Assembly (NCBI GenBank): GCA_014621425.1 | Contig: JAANBB010000079.1 | Location: forward strand, 1-64,000 | Source: Cylindrodendrum hubeiense | Taxonomy: Eukaryota > Ascomycota > Sordariomycetes > Hypocreales > Nectriaceae | Direction: 5' to 3' | Length of the DNA stretch: 64,000 nt | The notes under the pieces: generated by a model | What the model was told of the DNA's origin: nothing | The model's database searches: none | The model's input: only the letters and a program-made list of their open reading frames with translations | Translations under genes and position numbers: made by a program | Shown: one piece after another, positions 1 to 12,064 of the stretch | Layout: the number at the start of each line of letters is the position of its first letter | Numbering within the stretch: the first letter of the stretch is position 1

Positions 1-2819
1 GTCCTTTTATTGAAGCCGAATTCAATGGTGTCCACCCCAAGCTATTTGTAACTGCCCAGTCAGCTCCATGGTCCAGAAGCAACTTGACAACTTCGGTGTG
101 TCCACAATCACAGGCTGCATTTAACGGTGACACACCGTTAGTTGTAGTTACTGAAAAGTCAGCCCCATTCTCAATAAGCAAATTGACAACTTTGATGTGG
201 CTTTGTAATGCGGCTTTGAATAGTGGCGTCGCTCCGGTATTAGTGAGAGCCGTCATGTCTGCGCCGTTTTTCAGAAGTAGCTTAACTACCTCTAGATGCC
301 CTTCATACGAAGCTGCGTGCAGTGGCGTATTTCCGGAACTATTTGGAGTTTGTCGTGACGGCCCGTGCCTCCAGCAGTAGGTCAACAACACGCAAGTTTC
401 CAATCCTAGAGGCGATTCCTAAGGCTGTCCCGGATTTGTGTTTGCTGTCCACTTCACACTTGTCATTCTGTAGGAGATGCTTAATAACCTCTGTCAAGCT
501 AAGTGCTGAAGCGTAATGTAGGGGACTGGCCGGAATTTCCTGTGATCTCTCAAACATCCATAGCGCCTCATCGTTAGAATTGACCCATTCCCTCCATGGG
601 TCCCAATTCGGGTTGTGCGTGTCAAAAAGTCTTTTCATGAGATCAACCAAGGTTGTTTCGCTTCCTCCGCATACATTCGCATGTTGGTACCAGGCACCCG
701 CTGCATAGTTCCGGAATGACTTCTTGACCTGGCCTTCCTCAATGTGAAGAGGACCTTCCCATACTTCCCGATAATCAACATAACGCAGACACATAATAGC
801 AAGTCTGGTATTTTCTAGCATTTCGGTGGAGTGTTGCAAGCTATGATTGGCAGCTAAAAGCTCTCCTTGTGTTGAGGTATGGCAGAGGAAATATTGTTTG
901 ATTGAGAAGTGGGCCAGATGAACTGTGTTTGATCCAGCGCATGTTTTCGGCGCGGCAATTCTGATCTCAAGAAGGGATCCGCATGGGCCAAGGATTTCGT
1001 TGTCAATATATTCTTCGTCTGCAAAGTCGGGCAGTTCCTCGACGGGGAATTCATCGCGTTCGTTATCAATGAGCACGGCCTCTGTCATCTCGCAGATAGT
1101 CAGTGGACGCAGAGAAAATGCAGCCCAGCGCAGAAGAGCATAGGCGCGATTCCTCTCTTCGTTAGGGAGTCGAGAGATCCTTGTCCAATTCCGTTCGTAG
1201 ACATACTCCAGCTGTGCCGGGGTCTTTTCAATGGCGTCCTCGAGTTGCTTCTTGTTTTTCCAACTTCGGAGGGAGCCCTCCTGCATCTTTACCCATATGA
1301 ACTGGCCATTGCATCGGTCTGCCATTTTAATAGAAATATCACTCTTAGTGGCCTCGTCCTTTTTAGATAACTTTCGGTCGACGACACTTCTGGAGAATAA
1401 GAGTATATCGTGTCGAACATCTTCCGGAGAAATCCTAAGTTGGAGTAAACCTCCAACGGAGTCAAGGCCTCGTCGAATTTCAGTCTCGTCGCGACTGACG
1501 ATCATGACACGAGTGGCGGTGTCTGCAACCGTTTGCCAGACTGCCTCAATGAACCCGGTAATGGTTTCGTGAGCCATCCGGCTCTCCCCAATCCATGTGC
1601 ACTCATCTAGCCCGTCTAGAACGAAAGTGCAATCCGCTACTGCATGGACAATTTCTCGGAACAGCGCAATGATGCTTGACCTCGAGGCGACCTGCTCGTT
1701 CTGGGCCAGCCATATCTTACGAGCTAAGTCGAACGCAGTCTGGTCGTGGGATATCACCTGAGCTATCCATGACCGTATGGCTAAATAGGGATCATCTCGG
1801 CCTTCGGAGCTAGATGATAGGAAAAAATACGCGACAGGCGTCTTGAGAGTCGATAAGAGATGTTCGACCACTTTGGCGCACAAAACGGTCTTTCCAAACC
1901 CTGCGGGCCCATTCACCCATAGCAATCTGGGCTCTGTTCTTGTGGTGTCTGGCAGAAGCCAGTTGGTAAATGGAGGGCGTTCTAAAATCCAATTGCAGGT
2001 TTTGTCTACCCTTTTCTGGACAGAGTCATTGTAGACGTCGTTAGGTGGATGTCGGCCCAACCAAGCGTGTAGGTCTCGTCGTGTCTCGGCTGTGCCTGTT
2101 AATACGTGGTTGAGAACTGCGTAATATAGCTATGCTTACCTTCAAGTTCCTCTTCAATCCTCACAAGAGCCTCTTTGAGCTCAGCAAGACCAGTCCCCTC
2201 ATCTAGGAAACCTAATGTCTTTAGTAAGATAACACATTAGCCAAGTGGGATATCCATTCGAACCTTGCATACGCCCAGAGCCATAGCTGCTCTTCGCCAC
2301 TGTACCCTGTATTGGGTCCGGAGAAACGAGATTGTGTAGATGTTGGACCAGAACCCCAAACTGTTCGACTTGGGATATGCGTTTCCTTTTACCTCTCATT
2401 GCCCGTGCAATCTTCTGCCTCTTCGACTCCCCTTGTGAACTGCGATTGGGCCGCGCCAGGTTTTGGGCAAACCTAGGCTGCCCAGTCTTCTCGGTGTCAG
2501 CAAAGGATTGATTTTGAGCGAAGGCACCATCTGAATCCCCAGAAATCTGCATAATGAGGCATAATAGTTCTTTGGTCACCGATAAGATTTTGGGATCATC
2601 CAGTGCGTGGTGGTGGTTTTCTGATATTTTTCCTTGATCGACACCGACCGCTCGCCCCCATTGTTCAAATCGGAGCCTGTCAGCGTCGAACTGAGCAGCC
2701 AGAGAACGCGAATCAAGTCCAAACTCCCGGTAGGAATCGACCCTTTCGATGACTTCCAGACAGGCACCAAACAGGCCAGCCAGGCCTGCTATTCCGAAGG
2801 CTAGTCCCACTGGCTCCAT
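1..2819 (-). CDS. NLR-like HeLo-NACHT-ankyrin protein, 3' end outside window, frameshifted in the ankyrin array
   Basis: The protein starts at ATG 2819. Exons are 2819-2273, 2211-2140 and 2095 onward; introns 2212-2272 and 2096-2139 both restore frame. Residues 1 to about 200 resemble the fungal HeLo domain (start MEPVGLAFGIAGLAGLFGAC), a membrane-active death-effector type module. Residues about 215-400 are a NACHT NTPase with Walker A GPAGFGKT (269-276) and Walker B FVLDGLDE (about 365-372). Ankyrin repeats follow the winged-helix-like middle region. By family knowledge such proteins act in heterokaryon incompatibility or immune-like cell death. The frame closes at a TAG at 339-341, but the shifted frame goes on with canonical repeats (for example GNTPLHAASYEG) to base 1, so a one-base indel near 345-353 probably truncates the array. 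The truncated product would be 791 aa. Confidence 0.85.
339..353 (-). other. Frameshift inside the ankyrin repeats of the NLR-like gene
   Basis: The upstream frame ends ...LLLEARAVTTNSK-stop with TAG at 341-339. Reading one base later from the same place gives TPNSSGNTPLHAA and then three more well-formed ankyrin repeats down to base 1. The likely site is the short A run in acgacaaactcc (minus strand). No GT-AG pair close by removes it cleanly. Confidence 0.7.
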
Positions 2820-3731
2820 GGTTTCGTGAGTGAGTTGTTGGCAGATGTTGAATGTTGGTCTGACGTGGGCACTCTGAGCTATTTCAACCTTGTAGTTTGC
2901 CGAGCCTGATGCAACCCAATTTGATTTGAGGCGGGGTCAGGTTTGGTGTGGCTTGGTTGGATGCATGCTGAGTGCCAACAACCATTGATGCTGCAATGTT
3001 CCGCTGCGCCACCCGTCAGCCCTCGAGGCATTTTCTTTTCCCAAGGCTGCAGAAAAACATTCGATCAAAATCCAGGTATGGAACCACAAGCACACCTCAA
3101 CCAGGCAAGCAATTAACAATCCGAATGCGTAGAGTGTGTGGCCCTATGGTAAGAAGTGAAGTCTTGAAGAATGAGGAAACCCCTCTAAATATTAAAGGCT
3201 GCGCCTTCCGCTGGGCTGGGCCCAAGAAAGTAAAGAAAAGTCTGCAGGCACACACTATGCTGTAAAGTCGGACAAATATGCCTTGGATAAAAGACAGTCC
3301 GGCAGTGCCGTAAATACCCCTGGTGACCCCTTGAGCTCACGTGCCATCCCTAGCCAGCAAGCCATCCACACCCAACACAATAGGTAAGATAGCAATATAC
3401 CGTATGTGCCATCTTCGTATGCAGCCGTGATCTCGGGGTTGCAGTCGTGATAATGGTTCAAGCGGGCACGATTGCAAGCATAAACATCAAATTGGTATTG
3501 AAGTGAAGTCCGCACCAGACTTTCACAGTTCATAGTGAGAATAACCCGCTGCCAAATGCACATACTAACAACAGATGCTTTTATACCTGGCTATCAAATA
3601 CTGCTAAATAACTCCTCTAATTATTCAAATGAAGGAAGGTGACAATGGTACATGAAACCAGAGACATAATAGTGAATAACGAGCCTCGCCTGCGAGGCTG
3701 ACATATTTTAAGACATAGAAGTATGTCTACT
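2820..3731. other. Intergenic, about 0.9 kb
   Basis: This lies between the 5' end of the NLR-like gene and the 3' end of the kinase gene, both on the minus strand. It holds only short open frames with no recognisable motif, and must contain the NLR-like gene's promoter. I see no repeat or RNA gene. Confidence 0.5.
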
Positions 3732-6700
3732 TCATGATTTGAACCGTTCAGACTTGAAAAGATCGGCAACCAGACTCTTCCTCTTCTTGGCACTTGGGGG
3801 GCTGGGTTGGGGGCTGGTCGGAGTGACAGGAGTTGACGGTGTAGACAACGGGGTCGCTTCATCTCCACCTTGGGTTATGCTTCCTAATATGAGCTTATTC
3901 ACGTCTGGAAAATCCCAGTGTTTCGTATCGACGACATCCTCCCTACAAAAAGTGTAAAGTTAGCTCATGAGGATCCAAGCTGCAAAGCGCAAAGCTTAAC
4001 TTACCTCGCCTTGAGATGGTCGTCGAGGGCTTGAAGTCGGTTTAGCGCCTTGTCATTATTTCCGAAGGAAACAAACTGAATACTGAACCACCGGCGTTCT
4101 AATCGTCCTAATCTTGTCTTAAGGTCGTTGATAAAATCACATATCACATTCTCCACGTCGTCCTTGAGTCCCGATCCTTCCCAAAGCCCGTCAGTTAGGA
4201 TGATGAGAGTCTGCTTTTTGCTGAAGTCTTTGACGTAGTCGTCAAAGATGATCGACAGTGTTGCGGCCATGTCTGTCTGATTGCGATCATCTATGTCGGC
4301 GCCTGCCTCCTCCATCGATTGTCTGAACTTAGACTCGATCTTCCATCCCTTGACATTATCGAGGGCATGTCGCTCACCAATGGTATAAAGCAGATCTAGG
4401 CCATCCTTGTCAAGAGGGCCTATCATCATGGCTAGCGCAAGAAGAGTCATTTGTACATTAGGCCAATGAGACTTCATGCTAGCAGCATTATCAACAACAA
4501 ATTTCTAGAACTATGGTTAGCTATGATCTTATACAGAGAGTTGTGGGGCCATACGATGTCTCTCTTGAAGATGTGGTGCTCAAGATATTTGTCCTTGGGA
4601 ATCTTGTTCCAATAACTTTTGGAATTCCAGCTCTCCATGAGTTGCTTGTACTTCGTCTCGACAGCAGTGATCGGAGGTTTGTGTTGTAAAGTAGGTGAAA
4701 ATGACTCATCTCGAAAGCCTTGAAGATGTCCATATGAATCTGGCGTTTGATATACTGGAGAGTATGGTTCATTTGGCTCTTTGCGGGTTGCATGAGGGTC
4801 GATGTGCAGATACGGGAGAGGGATGTCGACCCTTTTCGCCGTCGCCTTTGGCTGTGTTGCCTCTAGCTCAATATATGAGCTCGGCTGTTGAAATCCGTTG
4901 GAAGATTTGCGACTGGTTACCGTCTCCGAATGACTGCTCAGATCGGAGATCCTAGAGTCAGACCTAATAACCCGTTCTCGATTTGCCGTCTTTCCAAAAA
5001 CGATCTTGCCAACTCGCTCGGACTTTCGAACCCGGTTGGATGGGCGAAGGTGTGGTAGAGCAGAGTCCTGTTCGTGGGGCGGTTTAAGTGTGATGACATT
5101 AGTATTCGAGTTATTGTCCTTACCCGCTTGGGAGAATGACTTCGGAATAACTGGTGCATTCTCATCAAGCTTCAGAAGCACCTTCAGTGTTCCTTCTGAT
5201 TCCTTCTTCAGCGCTCCACTTTCGACAGAGCTTTCATAATCGGCTTTTGCAACTGTGATGATTTCATCCAAGCTCTCACACAACTGGGCTGATGTCAACC
5301 TGCGCTCGGGGCCATCCACAAGCATGCCACTGTCAACAAGATCAAGTACACGGCTAGAAATAGTGTCGGCTCTCCGTGAAGAATTTCGAAGATGATCATG
5401 CCATTCTAGGACCGCACCGAGAACGTTGTTGCCGTCGTGAAAGGCATCAGCACAATCTGGAACAGTGATGCCTGGGTTATCCAGGCGTCTTCTGTACAGT
5501 TCCTTGATTGCCTGTTCACGTATAGTACCATAGAGCAGGTACAAAGATTTACCCAGTATAACCCATGTTGCGACTGCTGAGAGCACGCAGCCAAATGACC
5601 AGGTGTCTATCGTTTGTGATTGAGGGACGTTGACGCCCTGGTGCCTCTTATTGTCACGCTCCGGCGCCCCTAATACGTCAGTTGTTGGCTTCATCTTCCA
5701 GAAATAATTCTTACCATAAGTGCGAGTGCCACCGAGTAAAGGTGTTGTAGATTTGTTATTTTCAAACTTTTCGAACTTGGAGAACCCGAAGTCGGCCAGT
5801 TTGAATTCCCGACGAACATGGAGTATATTTTCGGGCTTTATATCTCCATGCCAACTGCGTAATGTGTGTCAATAATGGAATTGCTGCCAAACTAGAATGT
5901 GAAACATACCCATTGAATAGCTGCATATTGCCATCTTCTCCCTTATGTTTGAGACGATGTATTCGTTCGAGGGTATGGGCGACTTTGAACATACTTTCCC
6001 AAAATGCGATTATTTCCTTATTCAACACCGGTGGGAAAGTTTCGGCCAAATACTCGTCAAGGTCTTGCTCTCCATACTCGAGCATTATGTGATGGCGGGG
6101 CTCTTCGCCGCTGGTCTGATATTCCCCAAGATACTTCACTACTCCCAGTCCTTCCTGACGCTGCATACCCTTGAACGCATTGCTTTCTATATTGTGTATA
6201 TCGTCAAAACCTTCCTTGTAGGACTTGATTGCCAACTCGTAGTACTTGGCACGTTAGCATGTAGGTCATGAAGCCATGGCAACGCATCGACCCACCTTTC
6301 CTAGTTTTGGGTCGTGCTTCTCGGAGGGCCCCAACGTCTTCGCCAATTCCTCTTCGACCAGATCTGCTTGTATCTTGCAGTGATATACTTTTGCAGTACC
6401 TCCCTCATTGATCATATCCATATAGAAAAACGGCAAGATGCATTTCCCCTGGCAAATAATGGCATCCATCTTTAGGCGAAGCGGGACGGGGACAAAGGCC
6501 CACCGATGCTTGTCGAATGCGTCAATGACGGCTTGGTAGCCTCCCTTGTTGTAACGGACTGGCACCTTTAACCTTTCCTTGGCCATGGTATCCATGATGG
6601 AATTGTAGATCGAGAACGGGTCCGACATGGTAAGATATGAATCTGGCATCGACTTAAAGGCGCGGATCATATGTCCACAGTCCATATCAGCGAGAATAGT

Positions 6701-6946
6701 GAAAACAAGTGGATAGGAATCGAGAATATGATCAGCCATTACTGGCACAAATGATTGATTGGGAGCAAAGACAGCCCCAATGAGTTTGGCGGCGTTGGAG
6801 CTTCCCTCCGGTCGCGCGGACAACCAGCTCTTGATAGACTCTGGGCGGTAGAAAGCCTTGTCCTCATAATTCTGTCGGCAGACTTCTTCACTGCGCAGAT
6901 GAGCCCGGAATTCATCGAGGATACTGTGCGACGACGTTTGGGTCAT
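3732..6946 (-). CDS. Protein kinase fused to a C-terminal VWA-like domain
   Basis: Six exons: 6946-6296, 6244-5910, 5854-5715, 5669-4555, 4504-4005 and 3942-3732. All five introns (51, 55, 45, 50, 62 bp) close in frame, giving 983 aa. ATG 6946 is the first ATG of the frame. Residues 1-175 are an unrecognised N-terminal region. The kinase domain has a glycine loop EGGTAKVY (181-188), AIK lysine near 224, catalytic loop HGDIKPEN (331-338, glycine where HRD kinases have arginine), DFG at 350-352, APE at 377-379 and the DTWSFGC helix. A long polar linker follows. Residues about 748-915 form a VWA/MIDAS-like domain opening FVVDNAASM, with a second conserved stretch LTDGLWEGSG. The tail is rich in S, T and P and ends basic. 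The role is unknown; a signalling protein next to an NLR is plausible. Confidence 0.85.
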
Positions 6947-7627
6947 CTTGTCGTTTGTGTTGGGGAGCACTGGGCATGCCCTCGAAATCGGCCGGCCGAG
7001 AACGTGGGGTCGAGCTGGTAAAGACAGAACCAGATGCGGTGGGTGCTTACAGTCGAAGCAAAGATAATTCGTTTGTTGTCAGAAGCAAAGGAGTCGCATC
7101 AACTGATGTATTCGTGGAGGAATTGCATGGCACATTACCATGGGTCGATGATTGAGGGGAAAGAAGAGTCATTTAAAGTCGAAAGGCGACTGTAAGGCAA
7201 CGGAGAGTCAAGATCAATCGTTCAGCCGAGTGAGGCTGGGGCCTCTCCCCTGGATTGAGGCTGTCGGTGGATGTGAACCGTGGGGCTAAAATCACCTGGA
7301 TCAGCACAGTGCGGCGCCTCTGGAGCACATTTGTAGACGCTCATGCAGTATCCAGGCAATTATACATGCGATTGAGGCGGAGGTGTGTCTGAATATCGTT
7401 TCTATTGGATGCCTTAGGAGCTGAGGAGGCTCTGTGGCATGGGGCTGCATAACAAGAAGGCACCATTTGCCTAACCGGCCCCGTGAATTGCCGGGCTTGC
7501 CGTTTCCTCCGGTGCTTTTCCCCTTTCTCATTCTCATGGTTCTAACTGAAAAGAAAAAAACATCCAACTACTGGCCTTTATTCCCGGGCACTGGCCCATG
7601 GTAGGCTCTAGACCCCTACTCAGGCTA
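6947..7627. other. Intergenic between kinase-VWA and CorA-like genes
   Basis: About 0.7 kb upstream of the kinase-VWA start and downstream of the CorA-like stop. Short frames here lack any motif. It should contain the kinase promoter. Nothing else is visible. Confidence 0.5.
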
Positions 7628-9641
7628 TCAAGTTCCTTGGCTCTTAGGCCTATGATTCATGGGCAGCAGAGGCACCGGAGGGCCCGAAACCCGGGCTGCG
7701 AGGCTCTTCGGCCGCCAGTTAATTAGCGCCCTGGCCTTGTTTGGAGACCCTGGCTCTGCCTTGCCGCCCCCAGCTTGCGCCCATTGCCACCACTGATTCA
7801 GAGGAGTGGCCTGCTGATCTCCATTCTGCTGGCTGTCATTCCCCTTGTCCTGCGCCTCTAAATCTCCACTCTCATCCCCAATGTCTCGCAGCCCGGTCGG
7901 ATGAGACTTTTGCTCAGCCCACCTCTTGCCCATATACGCGGCACAGAGAGTCAGGAAGGTGAGGGGAAGAGTAACTTGCAACCATCGCTGCATGGCCACT
8001 GGCGAATAATTGCCATGGGGCGAGCCCTGATACTTGATGATATCCGTGCTGAATAATGTCTGCGACAACGGTGAATATTAGTATCCACACCGTTAAGTGA
8101 GGAGCTGCCCCAAAGACGGAGCACTTACCGACACAAACGTAGCTGGGAGGTAAATGAGCGTGACAATGGTCACGATCCGCACGACAATCGCCTCCTTCTC
8201 CAAATTCCCGTTTAGCCTCTCTAATCGGTGTTGCTTCACCAACTCAGTCCGATTGCTCATCACCCTGACCAAGGCCTTTGCCCTTCCAATTTGCAACCTG
8301 AAGTCGTCCATCATGTGGCTCAGTTGGCCAACAAAAACTTCAATGTCATAGCTGCACTCCTTCAGGTCAAAATCCTTGTTCACAGACAGCTTCTCATAGA
8401 ACTGCTTTAGCGAATTCATCACTTCGACATTGGACTCCAATACTGTGATCACTTCGCTGATCTTTTCCTCCCATGTCAGCAGTTTCTGAATGTCCCCCGC
8501 TGTATAAATGCGATGGTGATGTCCTGAGCCAGTGGGACCCAAAACAGCCATCTTAGTCTGCACCGGATTCGTCAGCGAAAAGTCCATGATATGGTGGGCG
8601 AACCAACCTCTTTATCCACAATAGTCTCCAGCCACTTGATGTACGCCCGCCAGTCTTCCGTAGACCAATGACAGAAGAGAAGATGAGCTGACAAACTTGA
8701 ACTGAAGCACTCCTCCGGACTACCAAATGACTTGTCTTGAGGGCGAGCATTCTTTCCAGTGAGTTCCTTAAATCGCCCTTGGATATCTAGTCCACCCTTT
8801 GTGACCATCCAAAGCGTATTGCCGTTTTCAATGTCAAGTCGGTGATAGAACGCCGCTGGCCGTATTGAATACTCGTCCTTTGACGGATCATCGGGGTTCC
8901 GATTCTTCAGGGTCACACCTTTCAAATTGTAGCAGAGTTGATATTGTCTCCCAGACCGCGCTAAGCTCTCAATACCTAGTGACTTACATTCCTGTCGCAT
9001 CGACGTTTGCTCACGGAAGCTGCTAAACCGCAGCTCCTGCTTATCTGCTTGTAGGCCGAAAATGAAGAGAAAATCCAGATAGTCCGGCGACACTTGGTGG
9101 AAGGTTAAAATTTCAGCAAGCATCGACCGGGTGATATGTAGACGAGCTCGTGTATGCTCTCCGAAAATATATCTGTATGACATCAGCTCCTGGTCCCATC
9201 AATATGCATCATTTTAGGGCCATGGCGACTTACATGAACCGGCATTTGGGGTCTTGACGTTCCACGGAAATTAAATCTTGAGGACCAGTTGCATTGGAGC
9301 TCTGTATTTGCTTAATTCCGAGCCACTTTGTGAGAGCCACAGGCGAATGGATGTTGCGCTTTTCCACGTCTAATATTGCTGGTGAGCCAAATTCCCGAAT
9401 TGTGCCATGTGCACCAACCTTTGCCCGCGCCATTATCAGACTTCAGGTCACGAAAGGATACCTCCACGTTGCTCACGTCCTTTTCACAAAGATCATCGGC
9501 AGCTATATCTAGTCTCTTTGCAAACTCGGCCAGCGCACTTGGATAGGTGCTCACGCTCCGGTGGGTGTAATTGCGGGGATACGAGTCCCGGTCTCGGTAT
9601 GAGACCTGGAAGTCATTGGGCAATTGCAATGACGGAGCCAT
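7628..9641 (-). CDS. CorA-like transporter-fold membrane protein
   Basis: Proposed exons are 9641-9419, 9378-9234, 9172-8608, 8557-8129 and 8059-7628, giving 597 aa with frame closure. The first intron (9379-9418) is only 40 bp with a gttggt donor and is the weakest join; the other four exons are secure. The middle (HTRARLHITRSMLAEIL, then a long mixed helical region) and the C-terminus match the fungal CorA-like family. There are two terminal membrane segments: IVTLIYLPATFVSTLFS, then WLQVTLPLTFLTLCAAYMG, with a charged lumenal loop between. The classical GMN motif of Mg2+ channels is not visible after the first segment, so ion transport is uncertain. It has a proline- and lysine-rich cytosolic tail. 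It sits head-to-tail with the kinase-VWA and NLR-like genes. Confidence 0.8.
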
Positions 9642-10364
9642 TGTGTGATGAATAATATAGTGAGGGTATATTCAGAGAAGTCAAGAGGGAATATTCATCG
9701 ATCTCGGCGGAAACAGCGGCTCTTTCTACCACGCAAGTCGCCCCTGGCTGGGCAGTGAGAGGCGCAGGAGTGGGTGCGTGACAACCCGGCATGAGACAGC
9801 CCCAGCACAACGTATGCGCCCTGTCAAACCAGAGAGCTTAGACTGGTATTTCTACTTCTCAACGAGGCTCTGCTGCTGGGATCGGATAATGACCGAGTGA
9901 CAGTTTTCGCCGCCATTCAATGGACTAAGGGATTCATTCAGCTATCGCGGGGGGCCGCATGCAACCAGTACATGATAGTGCAACGGGGCTTGCATGTGGC
10001 CCCTCATTTCGGTTGCCTCGTAGGTAGCCTGATTTGATCAAAGTGCAAATGGAAATTTGCCTCGCGGGCTTGGGGCATGCATACGCGTTCGGCATGAGGT
10101 TGAAAACAAGTCACTGTCCTGCTGGCACGAGCGGTGCAGTGCCAAATTTCAGCATTTCTAGAACAAGAAGATAAACAAATGCCATTCATTATGGAATAAA
10201 AGTTCCCTTGCTGTTGGCTATCAATCAGGACCTATTGCCAAAGTGCTCCAGTGCCGAGAGCGCCGTGAGTGCCCAGACGCGCGCAGCCTGATCAGGCTCT
10301 GAGCGGTCCACCCGAAACATCGTATTGGTAGTGTGTACAAACACATGCCTGACTGTTGGTACTT
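9642..10364. other. Intergenic, promoter side of the CorA-like gene
   Basis: About 0.7 kb with no supported gene. It includes the region upstream of ATG 9641 and the 3' flank of the small gene at 10365-11059. No repeat or RNA gene was recognised. Confidence 0.5.
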
Positions 10365-11059
10365 TTATTCTGAGTCAGAGACAGATGCTCTGCGCTTTAG
10401 TTTCGTTTCTCTCAACTCTGCAATCTTGGACCAATCCTCCTACCGAAAGGTTGAGTGTTAGCGTCCCTCTCTTCATCTAAAGGACATATATATGGAGCAG
10501 ATCACAAACCTTTGTAAGACGGCATGGCGCCTCAAATACCCAAGCATCATTTCTCTATCGACCAAACTGTGAGCTGCGTGTGGGGGGCGACTGAATACGG
10601 TTCTCCAAGGCATACCTCTGTCGCCGTAAATTTCCAGTCCGGCCACCTGCCTTCCAAGTAGCCCTTCAATTTTTCCCAAGTCAGGTCGTAACTAGGAAAA
10701 TACTCTTGAACCGGCCCTTCGTTACGGTTGGCTTGGATTGCACCAGGGTTGATAGTCCACCTGCGAGGGACAGATTGCCAACTTTGAGCGACTTGGTTCG
10801 ACTGGTGCGTCCGTCGGCGACGGGGCTCTCGGCGTTCTGGGGGGTGCTGCTGGTCCGGCATTTCTTCGGTGGGCTTAGCTGGGCTTTTAGACGGTGGCCC
10901 ACAGTCGGTCTGTGGGATTGTTGCTGTGGCCGAGTCAGGTTGACTGGACTCGACGGCGAGGCTCCAAGAGCCTGGGTGGCGGGGAGCCTGTTTTATGATC
11001 CATTTCACAATGTCACCCGCCAGGCTGCGATGGTTGCCCCCGGACGCCTTGCGGTACAT
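10365..11059 (-). CDS. Small protein with conserved WEKLKGYLEG...WVFEAP C-terminal motif
   Basis: Exons are 11059-10616, 10554-10510 and 10439-10365, giving 187 aa. The two introns (61 and 70 bp) join in phase 0. ATG 11059 follows an in-frame TAG just upstream, which supports this start, although a missed 5' exon is possible. The N-terminal two thirds are low-complexity (P, R, Q, S). The C-terminal about 60 residues read YDLTWEKLKGYLEGRW, then WVFEAPCRLTKEDWSKIAEL after splicing. I recall this pattern at the ends of many uncharacterised Aspergillus-type proteins but cannot name the domain. Function is unknown. Frame closure across both introns and the folded-looking end argue that it is real. 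Confidence 0.6.
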
Positions 11060-11671
11060 TCTCTATGTATTCTCACGGGCTTTCTTAACAGTGGCTGGTT
11101 GTGGGCGCACTCCCATGGCATTTTTCAACTTCAGCCACCGCGAGAGAGGTTCCTCTTGGTAACATGGTGGTTGCAATACAGTGTGTAACTACCAAATTCA
11201 CACTGAATGCCCCGACCTAGCAATGCCCCAGGCAGGACTTTAGGGAGCGCGGCCATGGCGGCAGTGCAACAGTGCAATACAACATCGGATTCAACCCACA
11301 ATCAGGCCTAATCAAACATCAGTACAGATAGGGACGGCTGCGATTCGGATTCTATACACATTCCATCATAATATCCCAAGGTATTTAATGCCTTGGTACA
11401 AAATTTCATATGCCTAGTGACTTCCGTCCATGCATAGCCATAGGTACAGCCCGGTAATATTGCCTTGTTACTACCCGACACACGATTTCTCTCATACTTC
11501 CGCACCAACAGGATCACTTATGATGTAGGAGTTGCTCAACCTGCTGCTAGAAGCGGATTTTCTTCCTATTCAAGTGAGTCATTACGTCTCAATACATCTC
11601 GGAAATCGTAATGCATTTGTCCATCTGTTTAGCCTGGGCTAGAATCAGCTCAGCATCTCGAATCTACTTGT

Positions 11672-12064
11672 TTAGCGTAAAGTTGGCATTTTGAACGGAA
11701 AGATGCGAGAATTGTTTTTTTTTGAAGCAGTTGTGACCTGTTTTATTGCTTGTGCTGATATCTGAGGTATGGCGTCTGGGCTCACAGCTATCATTCCATG
11801 CAGGCTGTTAATATAATTCATGGGGCTAAATGTAATTTTAAGGATACCATTCACATATAGTTCCATGCTCCATGAGATAAGTACATCCACTGCCTCTACA
11901 TAGGACCAGGGCGTAGTAGCCTTGTCTAATCTGAAAATTGCATATTGTCGATCACGGAGCCCATGTAGAGGTCTGTTGAATAGCTGGATTCCGCCGCTGT
12001 CATAGTAGAAGCCACGATTTGTCTGTTGGAGATTGATGTTTGATTTGATGACTGCGAGGTACAT
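11672..12064 (-). CDS. Hypothetical ORF, possibly a gene fragment
   Basis: A 130-codon frame starting at ATG 12064. Its translation has a natural-looking composition (for example GFYYDSGGIQLF, SWSMELYVNGIL) but no motif I recognise. There is no signal peptide and no clear membrane segment. It lies in an AT-leaning region, and neighbouring frames on the same strand look like broken coding sequence, so it may be part of a pseudogene. Confidence 0.25.
   Translation of the reverse strand: MYLAVIKSNINLQQTNRGFYYDSGGIQLFNRPLHGLRDRQYAIFRLDKATTPWSYVEAVDVLISWSMELYVNGILKITFSPMNYINSLHGMIAVSPDAIPQISAQAIKQVTTASKKNNSRIFPFKMPTLR

Noticed and set aside
3255..3563. 102-codon minus-strand frame
   Set aside because: No domain, poor codon regularity, and no neighbour or splice support.
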